The notes beneath the pieces are model-generated. The model saw only the letters and a program-made list of their open reading frames with translations. It made no database searches and was not told the DNA's origin. Below are positions 28,202-37,181 of a stretch of DNA of 64,000 nucleotides, piece by piece. A program made the position numbers and the translations under genes. The stretch comes from Opitutaceae bacterium (lineage in GTDB: Bacteria; Verrucomicrobiota; Verrucomicrobiia; Opitutales; Opitutaceae). Every line of letters begins with the position of its first letter. Position 1 is the first letter of the stretch. The stretch spans positions 32,137 to 96,136 of the forward strand of contig PLTZ01000027.1 of NCBI GenBank assembly GCA_003164715.1, in the 5' to 3' direction.

Positions 28202-31200
28202 TCATTTCGCGGGCAGGGGCTTGCGGGTCGCCGCCTTGACCAGCAGCTCGTGCCACGGGTCGGTGTCGATGCGCTCGAGCGTGCCGCCGAGATGGACGTC
28301 CTCTCCGAGGAGCGAGTAGCCAAGCTCGTCCGTGCGGGGGGAGAGGAGGCCGGCCTTGGAGAGGAGGTCCGCGGCGCGGCCGCGGGCCCCGAACTCGAGA
28401 TCCACGCTGAGCGGCTCCCTGAAGAGGGGCGTGCCGCGCTCGTAGCGGATCGTGCCGGTCCCCTTCACGTGCTCATCGCGGGCCGTCGCCTCAATCGAGG
28501 CAAGCCGGATGGTCCCGTCGCTCCCGCGGACGGCGTCCACCGTGATCTGGTCGCAGCCGATCTCGGCGACCTCGTAGGTGAAGCTTAAGACCGCCTCGGC
28601 GTTCTTGCTGAGGGGGTTCTTTCCCGCGTTCGGGGAGGAGCCCGCCTTGTGCCCGAAGATTACGCCCACGGCGGAGCCCACGCTGTCGAGCGAGTCCTTC
28701 ACCGGGGTCGAGGCCTCCGGGATCGACTCCGCCACGCTCGTCTGAAGGAGCCGGATGATCCCCGTCGTGCTCGCGAGCCGGAACCTCGCCTCGGAGCGCC
28801 CGATCAGGTCGTCCGGGCTCCCTCCGCTTCCGGTGATCTCCCCGGTGAGGGAGAAGCGGCCCTCGACCTGCGCCAGCTGGCCCTTCTCGTGCGCCGGGAA
28901 GAGCGTTGCCGCGTCGATTTCCGTCACCAGGGCGGTCGTGGCCTTGACCCGGTAGGGTAGGTCGGCGGCGGCGTCATAGGCGAGCGTCCCCTCGACCTTC
29001 GTGAGGCTGTGATGGTCGACCCCGCCCCGCCCGCCCTCCAGGCGTATCGACGCGGGCTCGATGTCGAGCGTGCCTCCCACGTCGCTAAACTCGTGGTCGC
29101 CCGCCTTGAGCGCGTCGAACGTGAACGCCACGCGCCCGGTCCACGTGCCCCAGAAGGGGGCCCGGTCGCGCGGGGCGGCCGTCGGCGCCGCGGCGTAGCC
29201 CCCGTCCGCGGGCCCCAGGACGCCGCCTAGCGCCTCCAGCGGCCCACCGAGGAGGCGAAGCTCCTCAAGCGAGACCCTCCCCCCGGTCAGCGTCACCGAG
29301 CCCCCGGCGGCGGCCGAACCGCCATTCCACGTGCCCTCCGCCGACACCTCCGTCACCTCCTTTCCGAATGCAATCTTCGCGGGAACGAGGAAGGCCAACG
29401 AGCCGTCGGGGTCGATATTGGCCTTCACGCTCGCCGTGAGCGTCCGCTGCGGGTCGCGCCCGACCGCGGAGACGCTGGCCTCCACCTCCGTGGCGCTCCC
29501 GAGGGTGCCCGAGAACTCGCCGGAGGCCGAGCGCCCCCTGATCCAGGGGAACGCGGGGGCCGCCTGCCGGGCGGCGATCGCCGCCAAGTCGGCGCTCCAC
29601 GTCCCCTTGATCGCAATGGATTGGGCGTTGCCCGGGGCCTCGGACGCGCCGGCCTCGATCCGCGCCAGGCGCTGTCCGGCGCTGGCGATCTCGAGCGGCG
29701 CCAGCCGAAGCTGCCAATCGTGGCGTCCGAACTGGATCACGGGCGAAAGCGAAAGGTCGAGCCCCCGGGCGAGTGTCCCATGGGCGCCCCTGACCGAGAC
29801 GCCGGCCGCGGCAAGCGGGGTCTTCGCGCGCAGGGCGAAACCGGAGTCCGTGGCCGCCACGAGCAGCTCGCCCGTCAGGTCCCCGCCCGCCAGGGTGACG
29901 CCCCCGGCCATGCCGGAGACCCAGGCCATCGGGAACCCCGGAACCCGGACGTCCATCCAGTCGGAACGCGGCTTGGAGAGGCTCAGGCTGCCGGTCGTTT
30001 CGTCGATCTCGAAGGCCTGGAGCGACTGCGCGACCGCGGCCGTGCGCGCCTGGCCGAGCGAGACCTTGAGGCTGGCGAAGCTCAGGGAATGGCCGCGGTG
30101 CACGGCGTCGAAGCGGCTGTCGAACGCGACCGTGCCCAGTTCCTCCAGCGGGGAAGCGAGCACGCCGAGGTGGCCCGCGATCCCGGAGAGGCTCCCCAGC
30201 AGGTGCACGCTCGAGAAGGGTAGGTCGACCTCGAAGCGACCGTCGCCTGAGACCGAGAAATTCGGGAGCGGACGGCCCCGCGTGAAGGCCCCGAGGTCGT
30301 AGTCGCGAAGATCGACCCTCCATGTCCCCGAGAGGCCCCGCGCCGCACCGGGCAGGCTTGCCTCAAGGGCCAGCAGGCGCCGGCCCCCGCGGCCGATTTC
30401 GACCCAATAGGCCTCCTCGGTGGGGCTCGTTGCCGCCACGCTGGCCGCCACGTCGAGGTTTTCCTCGACCGACCCGCGCTTGACCGAGACGTCGGCCTTG
30501 ATCCCGATCCGGCCCGCGGAGGCCGCCCTGCGCATCCCGACGGTCACCGTGCCGTGCGCGGAGAACGAGGTCCAGCCCTGGTCCGCATTCCTAGCGTCGC
30601 CCGAGGCGTCAAAAGGGAATGCGCCGTCACGACCCCCGGAAAGCCCGCCGCCCGTCAGGACCACGTGCACGGAGGCCGGCGCCCTTCCGGTTGCGCTAGG
30701 AAGCAGCACGTCGCCCTCCAGGGCGACCCCGTCCAGGGACCCGTCCACCGGCAGGCGCCATCCGTTAAGGATCCCGCGAAACGCGCGGGCGGCCGCCTGC
30801 GCGGGCGCCGCGCCCGGGTTTGCCGGTGGCCCCGCAGAGGCCGCGGCCGAGGGCGCGGAGACCGGCTCGGGCGCGGCCGCCCTGCCGGAGGCGTTCCTCA
30901 GGTCGAGGGTCCACCCCTTGGCCTCCAGCCTCCGGATGAGGAGCCCGCGGCCGAGGAGCGCCGTCGTCAACGGCAGCTTCGCCTTGAGGCTCGGGACCGT
31001 GAGCACGGCGCCGCCGGACTCCAGCCGCAGGTCCTCCACGTCCGCCTCGCCGAAGCCCGCCGTGACCGATGCCAGGGTTGCCTTGAGGCCCGGCTGCCTC
31101 GCCAGGGCGGCCTGCGCGACCCAGGTCTGCACCGCTGGCAGTAGGGCGACGGCCGCGAGGATGCCGAGAAAGGCGGCGATCACGCAGGCACAAATGCCGA

Positions 31201-31219
31201 GAAGTCGGATGAATTTCAC
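28202..31219 (-). CDS. AsmA-like inner-membrane-anchored periplasmic protein
   Basis: 1005-residue protein with one N-terminal helix (IRLLGICACVIAAFLGILAAVALLPAV) followed by a long periplasmic beta-rich region without further helices. It is rich in Gly, Ser, Ala and alternating hydrophobic residues. The first ~100 residues and the last ~150 (up to LLGEDVHLGGTL) resemble the AsmA/TamB superfamily, bridge-like proteins proposed to move phospholipids between membranes. The exact subfamily (AsmA, YdbH, DUF748) is not certain. Convergent with pyk (18 bases) and divergent from the malic enzyme. Confidence 0.7.
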   Translation of the reverse strand: MKFIRLLGICACVIAAFLGILAAVALLPAVQTWVAQAALARQPGLKATLASVTAGFGEADVEDLRLESGGAVLTVPSLKAKLPLTTALLGRGLLIRRLEAKGWTLDLRNASGRAAAPEPVSAPSAAASAGPPANPGAAPAQAAARAFRGILNGWRLPVDGSLDGVALEGDVLLPSATGRAPASVHVVLTGGGLSGGRDGAFPFDASGDARNADQGWTSFSAHGTVTVGMRRAASAGRIGIKADVSVKRGSVEENLDVAASVAATSPTEEAYWVEIGRGGRRLLALEASLPGAARGLSGTWRVDLRDYDLGAFTRGRPLPNFSVSGDGRFEVDLPFSSVHLLGSLSGIAGHLGVLASPLEELGTVAFDSRFDAVHRGHSLSFASLKVSLGQARTAAVAQSLQAFEIDETTGSLSLSKPRSDWMDVRVPGFPMAWVSGMAGGVTLAGGDLTGELLVAATDSGFALRAKTPLAAAGVSVRGAHGTLARGLDLSLSPVIQFGRHDWQLRLAPLEIASAGQRLARIEAGASEAPGNAQSIAIKGTWSADLAAIAARQAAPAFPWIRGRSASGEFSGTLGSATEVEASVSAVGRDPQRTLTASVKANIDPDGSLAFLVPAKIAFGKEVTEVSAEGTWNGGSAAAGGSVTLTGGRVSLEELRLLGGPLEALGGVLGPADGGYAAAPTAAPRDRAPFWGTWTGRVAFTFDALKAGDHEFSDVGGTLDIEPASIRLEGGRGGVDHHSLTKVEGTLAYDAAADLPYRVKATTALVTEIDAATLFPAHEKGQLAQVEGRFSLTGEITGSGGSPDDLIGRSEARFRLASTTGIIRLLQTSVAESIPEASTPVKDSLDSVGSAVGVIFGHKAGSSPNAGKNPLSKNAEAVLSFTYEVAEIGCDQITVDAVRGSDGTIRLASIEATARDEHVKGTGTIRYERGTPLFREPLSVDLEFGARGRAADLLSKAGLLSPRTDELGYSLLGEDVHLGGTLERIDTDPWHELLVKAATRKPLPAK

Positions 31220-31523
31220 CAGAGTGACCGATCGTACGACCGCGCGCGCCAGTCAATGTGTCATGTTTAAAGACTGACCGGGCCCCTCGTGCGCTGAACA
31301 GGAACCCGCCCCCCAAGCGCCAGCGCCTCCCCGGGGACCTTCCGCAAGGCCCCGTCGCCAAGGCTTAACCCGCAAGTAAGTATGAAGTAAACTGTTGCGC
31401 AGCACCTGCCGCCGTGATTGGCTCCGGGTCGAGCCGCCCGCCTTCCGGGCGAACGGCAAAATCGGCGCAGGATATACCAAGAACTGGCGAGTCGGTACAA
31501 AATGGGGGGAATAGAATTACCGC
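31220..31523. other. Divergent intergenic region, AsmA-like gene and malic enzyme
   Basis: 304 bases that must carry promoters for both divergent genes. No pair of strong -35/-10 boxes stands out; GGATATA around 31470 could be part of a -10 for the malic enzyme. No small gene or repeat seen. Confidence 0.4.
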
Positions 31524-33194
31524 GTGACTAAACAACCCCACATCGGTCTGTCCGCATGGGGGGAGGCTCCGATGCTGCACGGCGCCGCCGTTCTCGCCGA
31601 CCCCCTCCTCAACAAGGGCACGGCCTTCAGCGAACGCGAGCGCGACGCGCTCGGCCTTCGTCCGCTTCTGCCGCCGCGGGTCTTCACGATGGACGAGCAG
31701 GTCCAGCGCACGCTCGGGGCCGTCCGGCGCAAGCAGGACAACATCGAGAAATACATCTACCTGACGAACCTCCAGAACCGCAACGAGGTGCTCTTCTACC
31801 GGCTTGTCATCGACTACATCGAGGAGATGGTGCCCCTCATCTACACGCCCACGGTCGGCGAGGCGTGCCTGCAGTACGGTTCGATCTACCGGCGCCCGCG
31901 CGGGCTCTTCATTAGCTTGAGGGAGCGGGGCCGGATCGCGGAGATGCTGCGGCTCTGGCCGCACGACGGCGTCCGCTTGATCGTGGTGACCGACGGGGAG
32001 CGGATCCTCGGCCTGGGCGACCTGGGGGCGCTCGGGATGGGCATCCCGGTCGGGAAACTCTCGCTCTACACCGCGTGCGCGGGCGTCCACCCGTACTACA
32101 CGCTGCCGATTACGCTCGATGTGGGGACGGACAACGAGACCCTGCAGAAGGGCCCGTTCTACATCGGCATCAACGAGCACCGGGCCCGGGGCGCGGCCTA
32201 CGACAGCTTCATCGACGAATTCGTCACCTCGGTGAAGACCGTGTTCCCGAAGGCGCTCCTGCAGTGGGAGGACTTTGGCAACGCCAATGCGTTCCGGCTG
32301 CTCAACAAGTACCGGCGCCAGCTGCCCTGCTTCAACGACGACATCCAGGGCACGGCGTCGGTCGCGCTCGCCGGGATCCTCGGGGCGCTGCAGATCACGG
32401 GCGGCAAGCTCGCGGACCAGCGGATCCTCTTCCTTGGGGCCGGCGAGGCCGGGACCGGCATCGCCGACCTCTACACGGCGGCGGCGCGCGCCGAGGGCCT
32501 GAGCGAGGCCGCGGCCCGCGGGCGGTGCTGGTTCGTGGACACCAAGGGGCTGGTCGTCAGGGGGCGCGGCGACACGCTGGCCGAGCACAAGGTGCCCTAC
32601 GCCCACGACCATCCCTTCATCGCGACGCTCGCGGAGGCCGTCAGGGTGCTTAAGCCGACGGCGCTCATCGGAGTCTCGGGGATGGCCGCCGGATTCACGC
32701 GCGAGATCGTGGAGGCGATGACGGCGGTGAACGACCAGCCGATCATCTTCGCGCTGTCGAACCCGACGTCGAAGGCGGAGTGCACGGCCGAGCAGGCCTA
32801 CACGTGGTCGAGGGGCAAGGCGATCTTCGCCTGCGGCAGCCCGTTCGCCCCGGTCGAGTACCAGGGCCGCCGGTTCGTGCCGGGCCAGGGCAACAACATC
32901 TACATCTTCCCCGGCGTCGGCTTGGGCGCGCTCTCGAGCGAGGCTGCGGAGGTCACCGACGAGATGTTCCTGGCCGCGGCCCAGACCCTGGCCGGCCTCG
33001 TGCAGCCGGAGGACCTCGCCCTCGGGCGGATCTATCCGGCGCTCACCAAGATCCGCGAGGTGTCGCTGCAGATCGCGGCGGCCGTGGCGGAGGTGGCCCA
33101 CCGCAGCGGCCTCGCGCGGGCCCCGCGCCCCGCCAATATTCTTGAGGACATCCGGGACCGGATGTTCCAGCCGGTCTACAGGGACTTCGCCTGA
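31524..33194 (+). CDS. maeA: NAD(P)-dependent malic enzyme
   Basis: Oxidatively decarboxylates malate to pyruvate with reduction of NAD(P). The 556-residue, eukaryote/SfcA-type enzyme keeps all catalytic elements: Tyr in LIYTPTVGEACLQY, Lys in GMGIPVGKL, metal ligands in QWEDFGNAN and CFNDDIQGTASV, and the dinucleotide loop FLGAGEAGTGIADL. The start appears to be GTG at 31524; a Met at codon 17 is an alternative. It ends convergent with a GltD-like flavoprotein, overlapping it by 19 bases. Cofactor preference cannot be decided here; both NADH and NADPH would feed the neighbouring redox genes. Confidence 0.93.
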   Translation: MTKQPHIGLSAWGEAPMLHGAAVLADPLLNKGTAFSERERDALGLRPLLPPRVFTMDEQVQRTLGAVRRKQDNIEKYIYLTNLQNRNEVLFYRLVIDYIEEMVPLIYTPTVGEACLQYGSIYRRPRGLFISLRERGRIAEMLRLWPHDGVRLIVVTDGERILGLGDLGALGMGIPVGKLSLYTACAGVHPYYTLPITLDVGTDNETLQKGPFYIGINEHRARGAAYDSFIDEFVTSVKTVFPKALLQWEDFGNANAFRLLNKYRRQLPCFNDDIQGTASVALAGILGALQITGGKLADQRILFLGAGEAGTGIADLYTAAARAEGLSEAAARGRCWFVDTKGLVVRGRGDTLAEHKVPYAHDHPFIATLAEAVRVLKPTALIGVSGMAAGFTREIVEAMTAVNDQPIIFALSNPTSKAECTAEQAYTWSRGKAIFACGSPFAPVEYQGRRFVPGQGNNIYIFPGVGLGALSSEAAEVTDEMFLAAAQTLAGLVQPEDLALGRIYPALTKIREVSLQIAAAVAEVAHRSGLARAPRPANILEDIRDRMFQPVYRDFA

Positions 33195-34639
33195 GCCGGG
33201 CCCGAGCCGGTTGCGTCGGGCCACTTCGCCCTGAGGTAGCGCAGGATCCCCTTCGCGGCGAAGCGCGCATCGCGCACGGCGTGGACAACGAGGCTCGGTC
33301 CCCGGACCGAGTCGCCGCCGGCGAAGACCCCCGGGACGTTCGTCATCTGGTTCTTGTCGGTCACGAGGGCGCCCCATTTGTCCGTCCTGACCCGGGAAAG
33401 GTCGCTGCCGGGGGGGAAGGGCACCGACTCAAAGCCGTACGCCACAATGATCACGTCCGCAGGCACGCTGAAGTCCGAGCCCGGCACCGGGCGGGGCTTC
33501 TTTCGCCCCGAGGCGTCCGGCTCCCCGAGCTCCATCCGCTCGCACCGCACGCTCTCGACTGAGCCGCCGGCGCCCGCGGCGATCTCCACCGGGTTCGTCA
33601 GGAACTCAAAGCGGGCGCCCTCCTCGATGGCGTTCAGGAACTCCTTGCGGCTTCCCGGCATGTTTGCGAGGTCGCGCCGGTAGAGGCACACCGCCTCGCG
33701 GGCTCCCGCCCGAAGCGCCGTCCGCAGGCAGTCCATCGCGGTATCCCCGCCGCCGAGCACGACCACGCGCTTGCCCCTGACGTCGATCGGCGCCAAGTCC
33801 GGTGGGGGCGGTTCGACGTTCTTCTGGATGAGGAACGGCAGAGCGTCCGCGATCCCGGCGGACTTGTCGCCGGGAAGGTCGAGCGGCTTGGGTTTGAGCG
33901 CGCCCACGCCGAGGAACACCGCGTCGAATTGCGAGAGCAGGGCCGCAAGCGACAGGTCCCAGCCGACGCGCACACCGAGCTTGAGCACGACGCCGCGCTT
34001 GCAGAGGCGGTCGATCCGCCGCTGCACGATGCGCTTGTCCAGCTTGAACGCCGGTATCCCGTTCATGAGGAGCCCGCCCGCGAGCCGGTTCGACTCGAAG
34101 ATCGTGACCTCGGTGCCGTCCCGCGAGAGCTCGTCGGCGCAGGCTATCCCCCCGGGGCCGGAGCCGACGACGGCGACCTTGAAGCCGTTCGGGGCCGGCA
34201 TCGGGTCCTCGACGGCGTCGTGATCGAAGGCGTAGTCGTTGAGGAAGCGCTCGACCGAGCCGATCGCGACCGGCTCGCCCCTCGCGTTGAGGATGCAGGC
34301 CCCCTCGCACAGCCGCTCCTGGGGGCACACCCTGGAGCAGATCTCGGGCATGTTGGAGGTCGAGCGCGACACGGCCGCGGCCTCGAGGAACTGCCCCTCC
34401 GCGGCCAGGGCCAGCCATTCCGGGATCCGGTTCGAAAGGGGGCAGCCCTTCGTGCAGAGCGGATCGGGGCACTGGATGCAGCGAATCGCCTGCTCCCGGA
34501 CCGCAGCCTCGTCAAAGTCCGAGTAAATCTCCTGGAAATCGAGGATCCTGTCCGGCGCCGACCGCTTGGGCGGCGCCGCCCGCCCGATCAGGGACCAGGC
34601 GTACTTCGAATTGTGGACTGGAGGGTCTTCCGAGGACAT
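33176..34639 (-). CDS. GltD-like NAD(P)H-FAD/Fe-S oxidoreductase without a GltB partner
   Basis: 487-residue flavoprotein of the glutamate synthase small-subunit / DPD N-terminal family. Eight cysteines (54, 57, 62, 66 and 101, 105, 111, 115) form the usual two [4Fe-4S] sites, then FAD (VAVVGSGPGG, about residue 155) and NAD(P) (VVVLGGGDTAMD) binding motifs. The family also includes NfnB and the oxidoreductases that feed electrons to various partners. No gltB lies beside it, so a role as an electron-transfer subunit is plausible; the gene stands divergent from the CbcL-like cytochrome and convergent with malic enzyme. The ATG at 34639 is preferred over the open frame extending to 35251. Confidence 0.88.
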   Translation of the reverse strand: MSSEDPPVHNSKYAWSLIGRAAPPKRSAPDRILDFQEIYSDFDEAAVREQAIRCIQCPDPLCTKGCPLSNRIPEWLALAAEGQFLEAAAVSRSTSNMPEICSRVCPQERLCEGACILNARGEPVAIGSVERFLNDYAFDHDAVEDPMPAPNGFKVAVVGSGPGGIACADELSRDGTEVTIFESNRLAGGLLMNGIPAFKLDKRIVQRRIDRLCKRGVVLKLGVRVGWDLSLAALLSQFDAVFLGVGALKPKPLDLPGDKSAGIADALPFLIQKNVEPPPPDLAPIDVRGKRVVVLGGGDTAMDCLRTALRAGAREAVCLYRRDLANMPGSRKEFLNAIEEGARFEFLTNPVEIAAGAGGSVESVRCERMELGEPDASGRKKPRPVPGSDFSVPADVIIVAYGFESVPFPPGSDLSRVRTDKWGALVTDKNQMTNVPGVFAGGDSVRGPSLVVHAVRDARFAAKGILRYLRAKWPDATGSGPAQAKSL

Positions 34640-34955
34640 GGAAGGGTGGGCGGTTTGGCGCGGGAGCAGCATGCGGGCAGGCGGGCTCCCGCGCTCGCCA
34701 GTTATTGGCATTCCCCACGCATATCTTGTCGGATCGCCCCAAGGACAAAGCCACGGATGACGGGCTTCCCAAAGGGGCGCCGGGCGCGCGCCCCCAAAGG
34801 GGCAACCCTCCGCGCCCCGCTGGGCCTCAGGGTGTTCCGGGGTCCGGGCGGCAACGGTCCCCGGGAAACGCCCCAAGGCGCATCCCGACAATAAGTGCGC
34901 AGTCTCTCGCAAGAAAAGGTGAGGCAGAATGGCGCCCGGTCCGTAGGATGCTTTC
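34640..34955. other. Divergent intergenic region, GltD-like gene and undecaheme cytochrome
   Basis: 316 bases carrying the control regions of both divergent redox genes. It contains two direct copies of CCCAAAGGGGC (around 34768 and 34791) separated by about 13 bases of GC, a possible regulator site. No small gene or clear promoter pair was recognised. Confidence 0.4.
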
Positions 34956-37115
34956 ATGCCGATAGAAGCGACTGCACGGTCGTCGCGTGGCGCGCGGGCC
35001 CTGGCCCGCGCCGCCGCCCTCCTCATGTGCGCCCTTCTCGCCGGGGCCGGCGCCCGCGCGGCCGACGCGCTGACGAACCAGTCGTGCCTCGACTGCCACG
35101 AGAAGATCCCGCCGGAGAAGAAGGACAAGGACACGGAGTCCAATCCGGCGATCGAGATCCTGCGGGCCGACACGTTCGCGAAGTCCGTCCACGGCAAGCT
35201 CAAGTGCATCGACTGCCATGTCGGCATCACCGACATCCCGCACGACGACAAGCTGCCGCCCGCGCAGTGCGCCTCCTGCCACGCCTCCGAGGCGAAGGCC
35301 TACGCCACGAGCATCCACGGCATGAGCCACGCGATGGGGGCCTCCGGGGCCGCCACCTGCGCCAGCTGCCACGGCGACCACGAGATGGTGCCGGTCAAGC
35401 ACATCGACTCCCCGGTCTTCAAGCTGAACCTCCCGCAGACCTGCGCCACGTGCCACAGCAACAAGAAGCTGACGGACGAGTACCGGATGGGAAGCCCGAA
35501 GGCCCCGGTCGACTACGCCGACAGCATTCACGGGCAGGCGCTCCTCAAGATGGGGCTGATCGTCGCCCCGTCGTGCAATGACTGCCACGGCGTCCACGAC
35601 ATCAAGCGCAGCGTCGACCAGAGCTCGCACACCAACAAGGCCAACGTCGCCAACACGTGCGGCCAGTGCCATGTGGGCATCGAGGCCACCTACAGCCAGA
35701 GCGTCCACGGCGCGCTCCTTGCGAAGGGGGACCGCCGCGCGCCCGTGTGCTCGGACTGCCACAGCGCGCACCAGATCGCGGCGCCCGCGACCCTGGGGTT
35801 CAAGGCGCAGAGCGACGTCGTGTGCGGCAGCTGCCACCAGGACCGGCTCGCCCGCTACCGCGACACGTACCACGGCAAGGCGATGGCGCTCGGCAGGCCG
35901 AACGTGGCCTCCGACGTCGCGGCCTGCTACGACTGCCACGGGCACCACGACGTGTTCCCGGTGAAGGACCCCCGCTCCCGCCTCTCCAAGGAGCGGATCC
36001 TGGGGACGTGCCAGCAGTGCCACGAGGGCGTCACGCCCAAGTTCACGGAGTACCGCCCCCACGCCGACCCCCTGGACGCGGCCAACTACCCCCTGCTGCA
36101 CAAGGTGTACGTGTTCATGACGGCGCTATTGATCGGCGTCTTCGCCTTCTTCGGGCTGCACACGCTCCTCTGGCTCGTCCGCTCGGTCTACCTCTACCTC
36201 AACGACACCAAGACGTTCCGGGAGGCGAAGACCAAGGCGATCGCCGACGACGAGCAGTTCACGCGCTTCACGCCCTTCGAGCGGGCCCTCCATCTGATGG
36301 TGGTGACGAGCTTCCTCTTGCTCGTGCTGACCGGCATGCCGCTCAAGTTCTACTACACGAGCTGGGCGAAGGTGATCTTCAGCGTCCTCGGAGGGGCGGA
36401 GGTCGCGCGCGCCCTGCACCACTTCGGGGCGATCATCACCTTCGGCTACTTCGGCCTGCACCTGGTGGCGCTCGTCAGGATGCTTTGGGCCAAGCGCGGC
36501 GTCGTGCGCAACCCGCAGACCGGCAGGCTCGAGCTGCGCCGGCTGACGGCGGCGCTCTTCGGCCCGGATTCGATGATCCCGTCCTTCCAGGACCTCAGGG
36601 ACTTCATGGCGCACCAGAAGTGGTTCTTCGGCAAGGGCCCGCGGCCGCAGTTCGGCCGGTGGACCTACTGGGAGCGCTTCGACTACTTCGCCGTGTTCTG
36701 GGGGGTCGCCATCATCGGCGCCTCGGGCATGGTCATGTGGTTCCCGAAGTTCTTCACGACCTTCCTGCCGGGGTGGGCGATCAACATCGCCCTCATCATC
36801 CACTCCGACGAGGCGCTGCTCGCCGCCGGCTTCATCTTCACCGTCCACTTCTTCAACACGCACTTCCGGATCGAGAAGTTCCCGATGGACACCGTCATCT
36901 TCTCCGGGCGGATCTCGAAGACCGAGCTCCTGCACGAGAGGAAGACCTGGTACGACCGCCTGGTCGCCACCGGCCGCCTCGAGGCGCACCGCGTGAAGGA
37001 CGAGTGGGAGGGCAGGAAGAGGATGGCCCGGGGCATGGGCTTCATCTTCTTCGGCCTGGGGCTCGTGCTTCTCGGGCTCATCGTCTACGCGATGGTCTCG
37101 CGCCTGTGGCGCTGA
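34956..37115 (+). CDS. Undecaheme cytochrome c fused to membrane cytochrome b (CbcL-like)
   Basis: 719-residue protein with a signal peptide (cleavage near residue 36), a periplasmic region with eleven CxxCH c-heme sites (Cys 44, 84, 105, 135, 163, 207, 235, 265, 290, 324, 352), then a membrane cytochrome b domain of the FdnI/HydC/NapC-partner type with about four to five helices (from about residue 380 to the end) and conserved His (ERALHLMVVTSFL, ALHHFGAIITFGYFGLHL). The same architecture, a multiheme c plus diheme b in one chain, is found in CbcL of Geobacter, a quinol oxidase used for electron transfer to extracellular acceptors; CbcL itself has nine c hemes. Here a similar menaquinol-to-periplasm role is inferred. 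Acceptor is unknown. Confidence 0.85.
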   Translation: MPIEATARSSRGARALARAAALLMCALLAGAGARAADALTNQSCLDCHEKIPPEKKDKDTESNPAIEILRADTFAKSVHGKLKCIDCHVGITDIPHDDKLPPAQCASCHASEAKAYATSIHGMSHAMGASGAATCASCHGDHEMVPVKHIDSPVFKLNLPQTCATCHSNKKLTDEYRMGSPKAPVDYADSIHGQALLKMGLIVAPSCNDCHGVHDIKRSVDQSSHTNKANVANTCGQCHVGIEATYSQSVHGALLAKGDRRAPVCSDCHSAHQIAAPATLGFKAQSDVVCGSCHQDRLARYRDTYHGKAMALGRPNVASDVAACYDCHGHHDVFPVKDPRSRLSKERILGTCQQCHEGVTPKFTEYRPHADPLDAANYPLLHKVYVFMTALLIGVFAFFGLHTLLWLVRSVYLYLNDTKTFREAKTKAIADDEQFTRFTPFERALHLMVVTSFLLLVLTGMPLKFYYTSWAKVIFSVLGGAEVARALHHFGAIITFGYFGLHLVALVRMLWAKRGVVRNPQTGRLELRRLTAALFGPDSMIPSFQDLRDFMAHQKWFFGKGPRPQFGRWTYWERFDYFAVFWGVAIIGASGMVMWFPKFFTTFLPGWAINIALIIHSDEALLAAGFIFTVHFFNTHFRIEKFPMDTVIFSGRISKTELLHERKTWYDRLVATGRLEAHRVKDEWEGRKRMARGMGFIFFGLGLVLLGLIVYAMVSRLWR

Positions 37116-37181
37116 CAAAGGCTCCAGGATTCCCGGCGTCTATCCTTGTTTCCGGGCGCCGCGCGCCCTTACCCTTTGCGG

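Noticed and set aside
31365..33377. 670-codon minus-strand frame
   Set aside because: Complement of the malic enzyme, whose catalytic residues are all intact in the plus strand.
34768..34802. Direct repeats of CCCAAAGGGGC as CRISPR repeat units
   Set aside because: Only two copies with a short GC spacer, no array and no cas genes; kept only as a possible regulator site.
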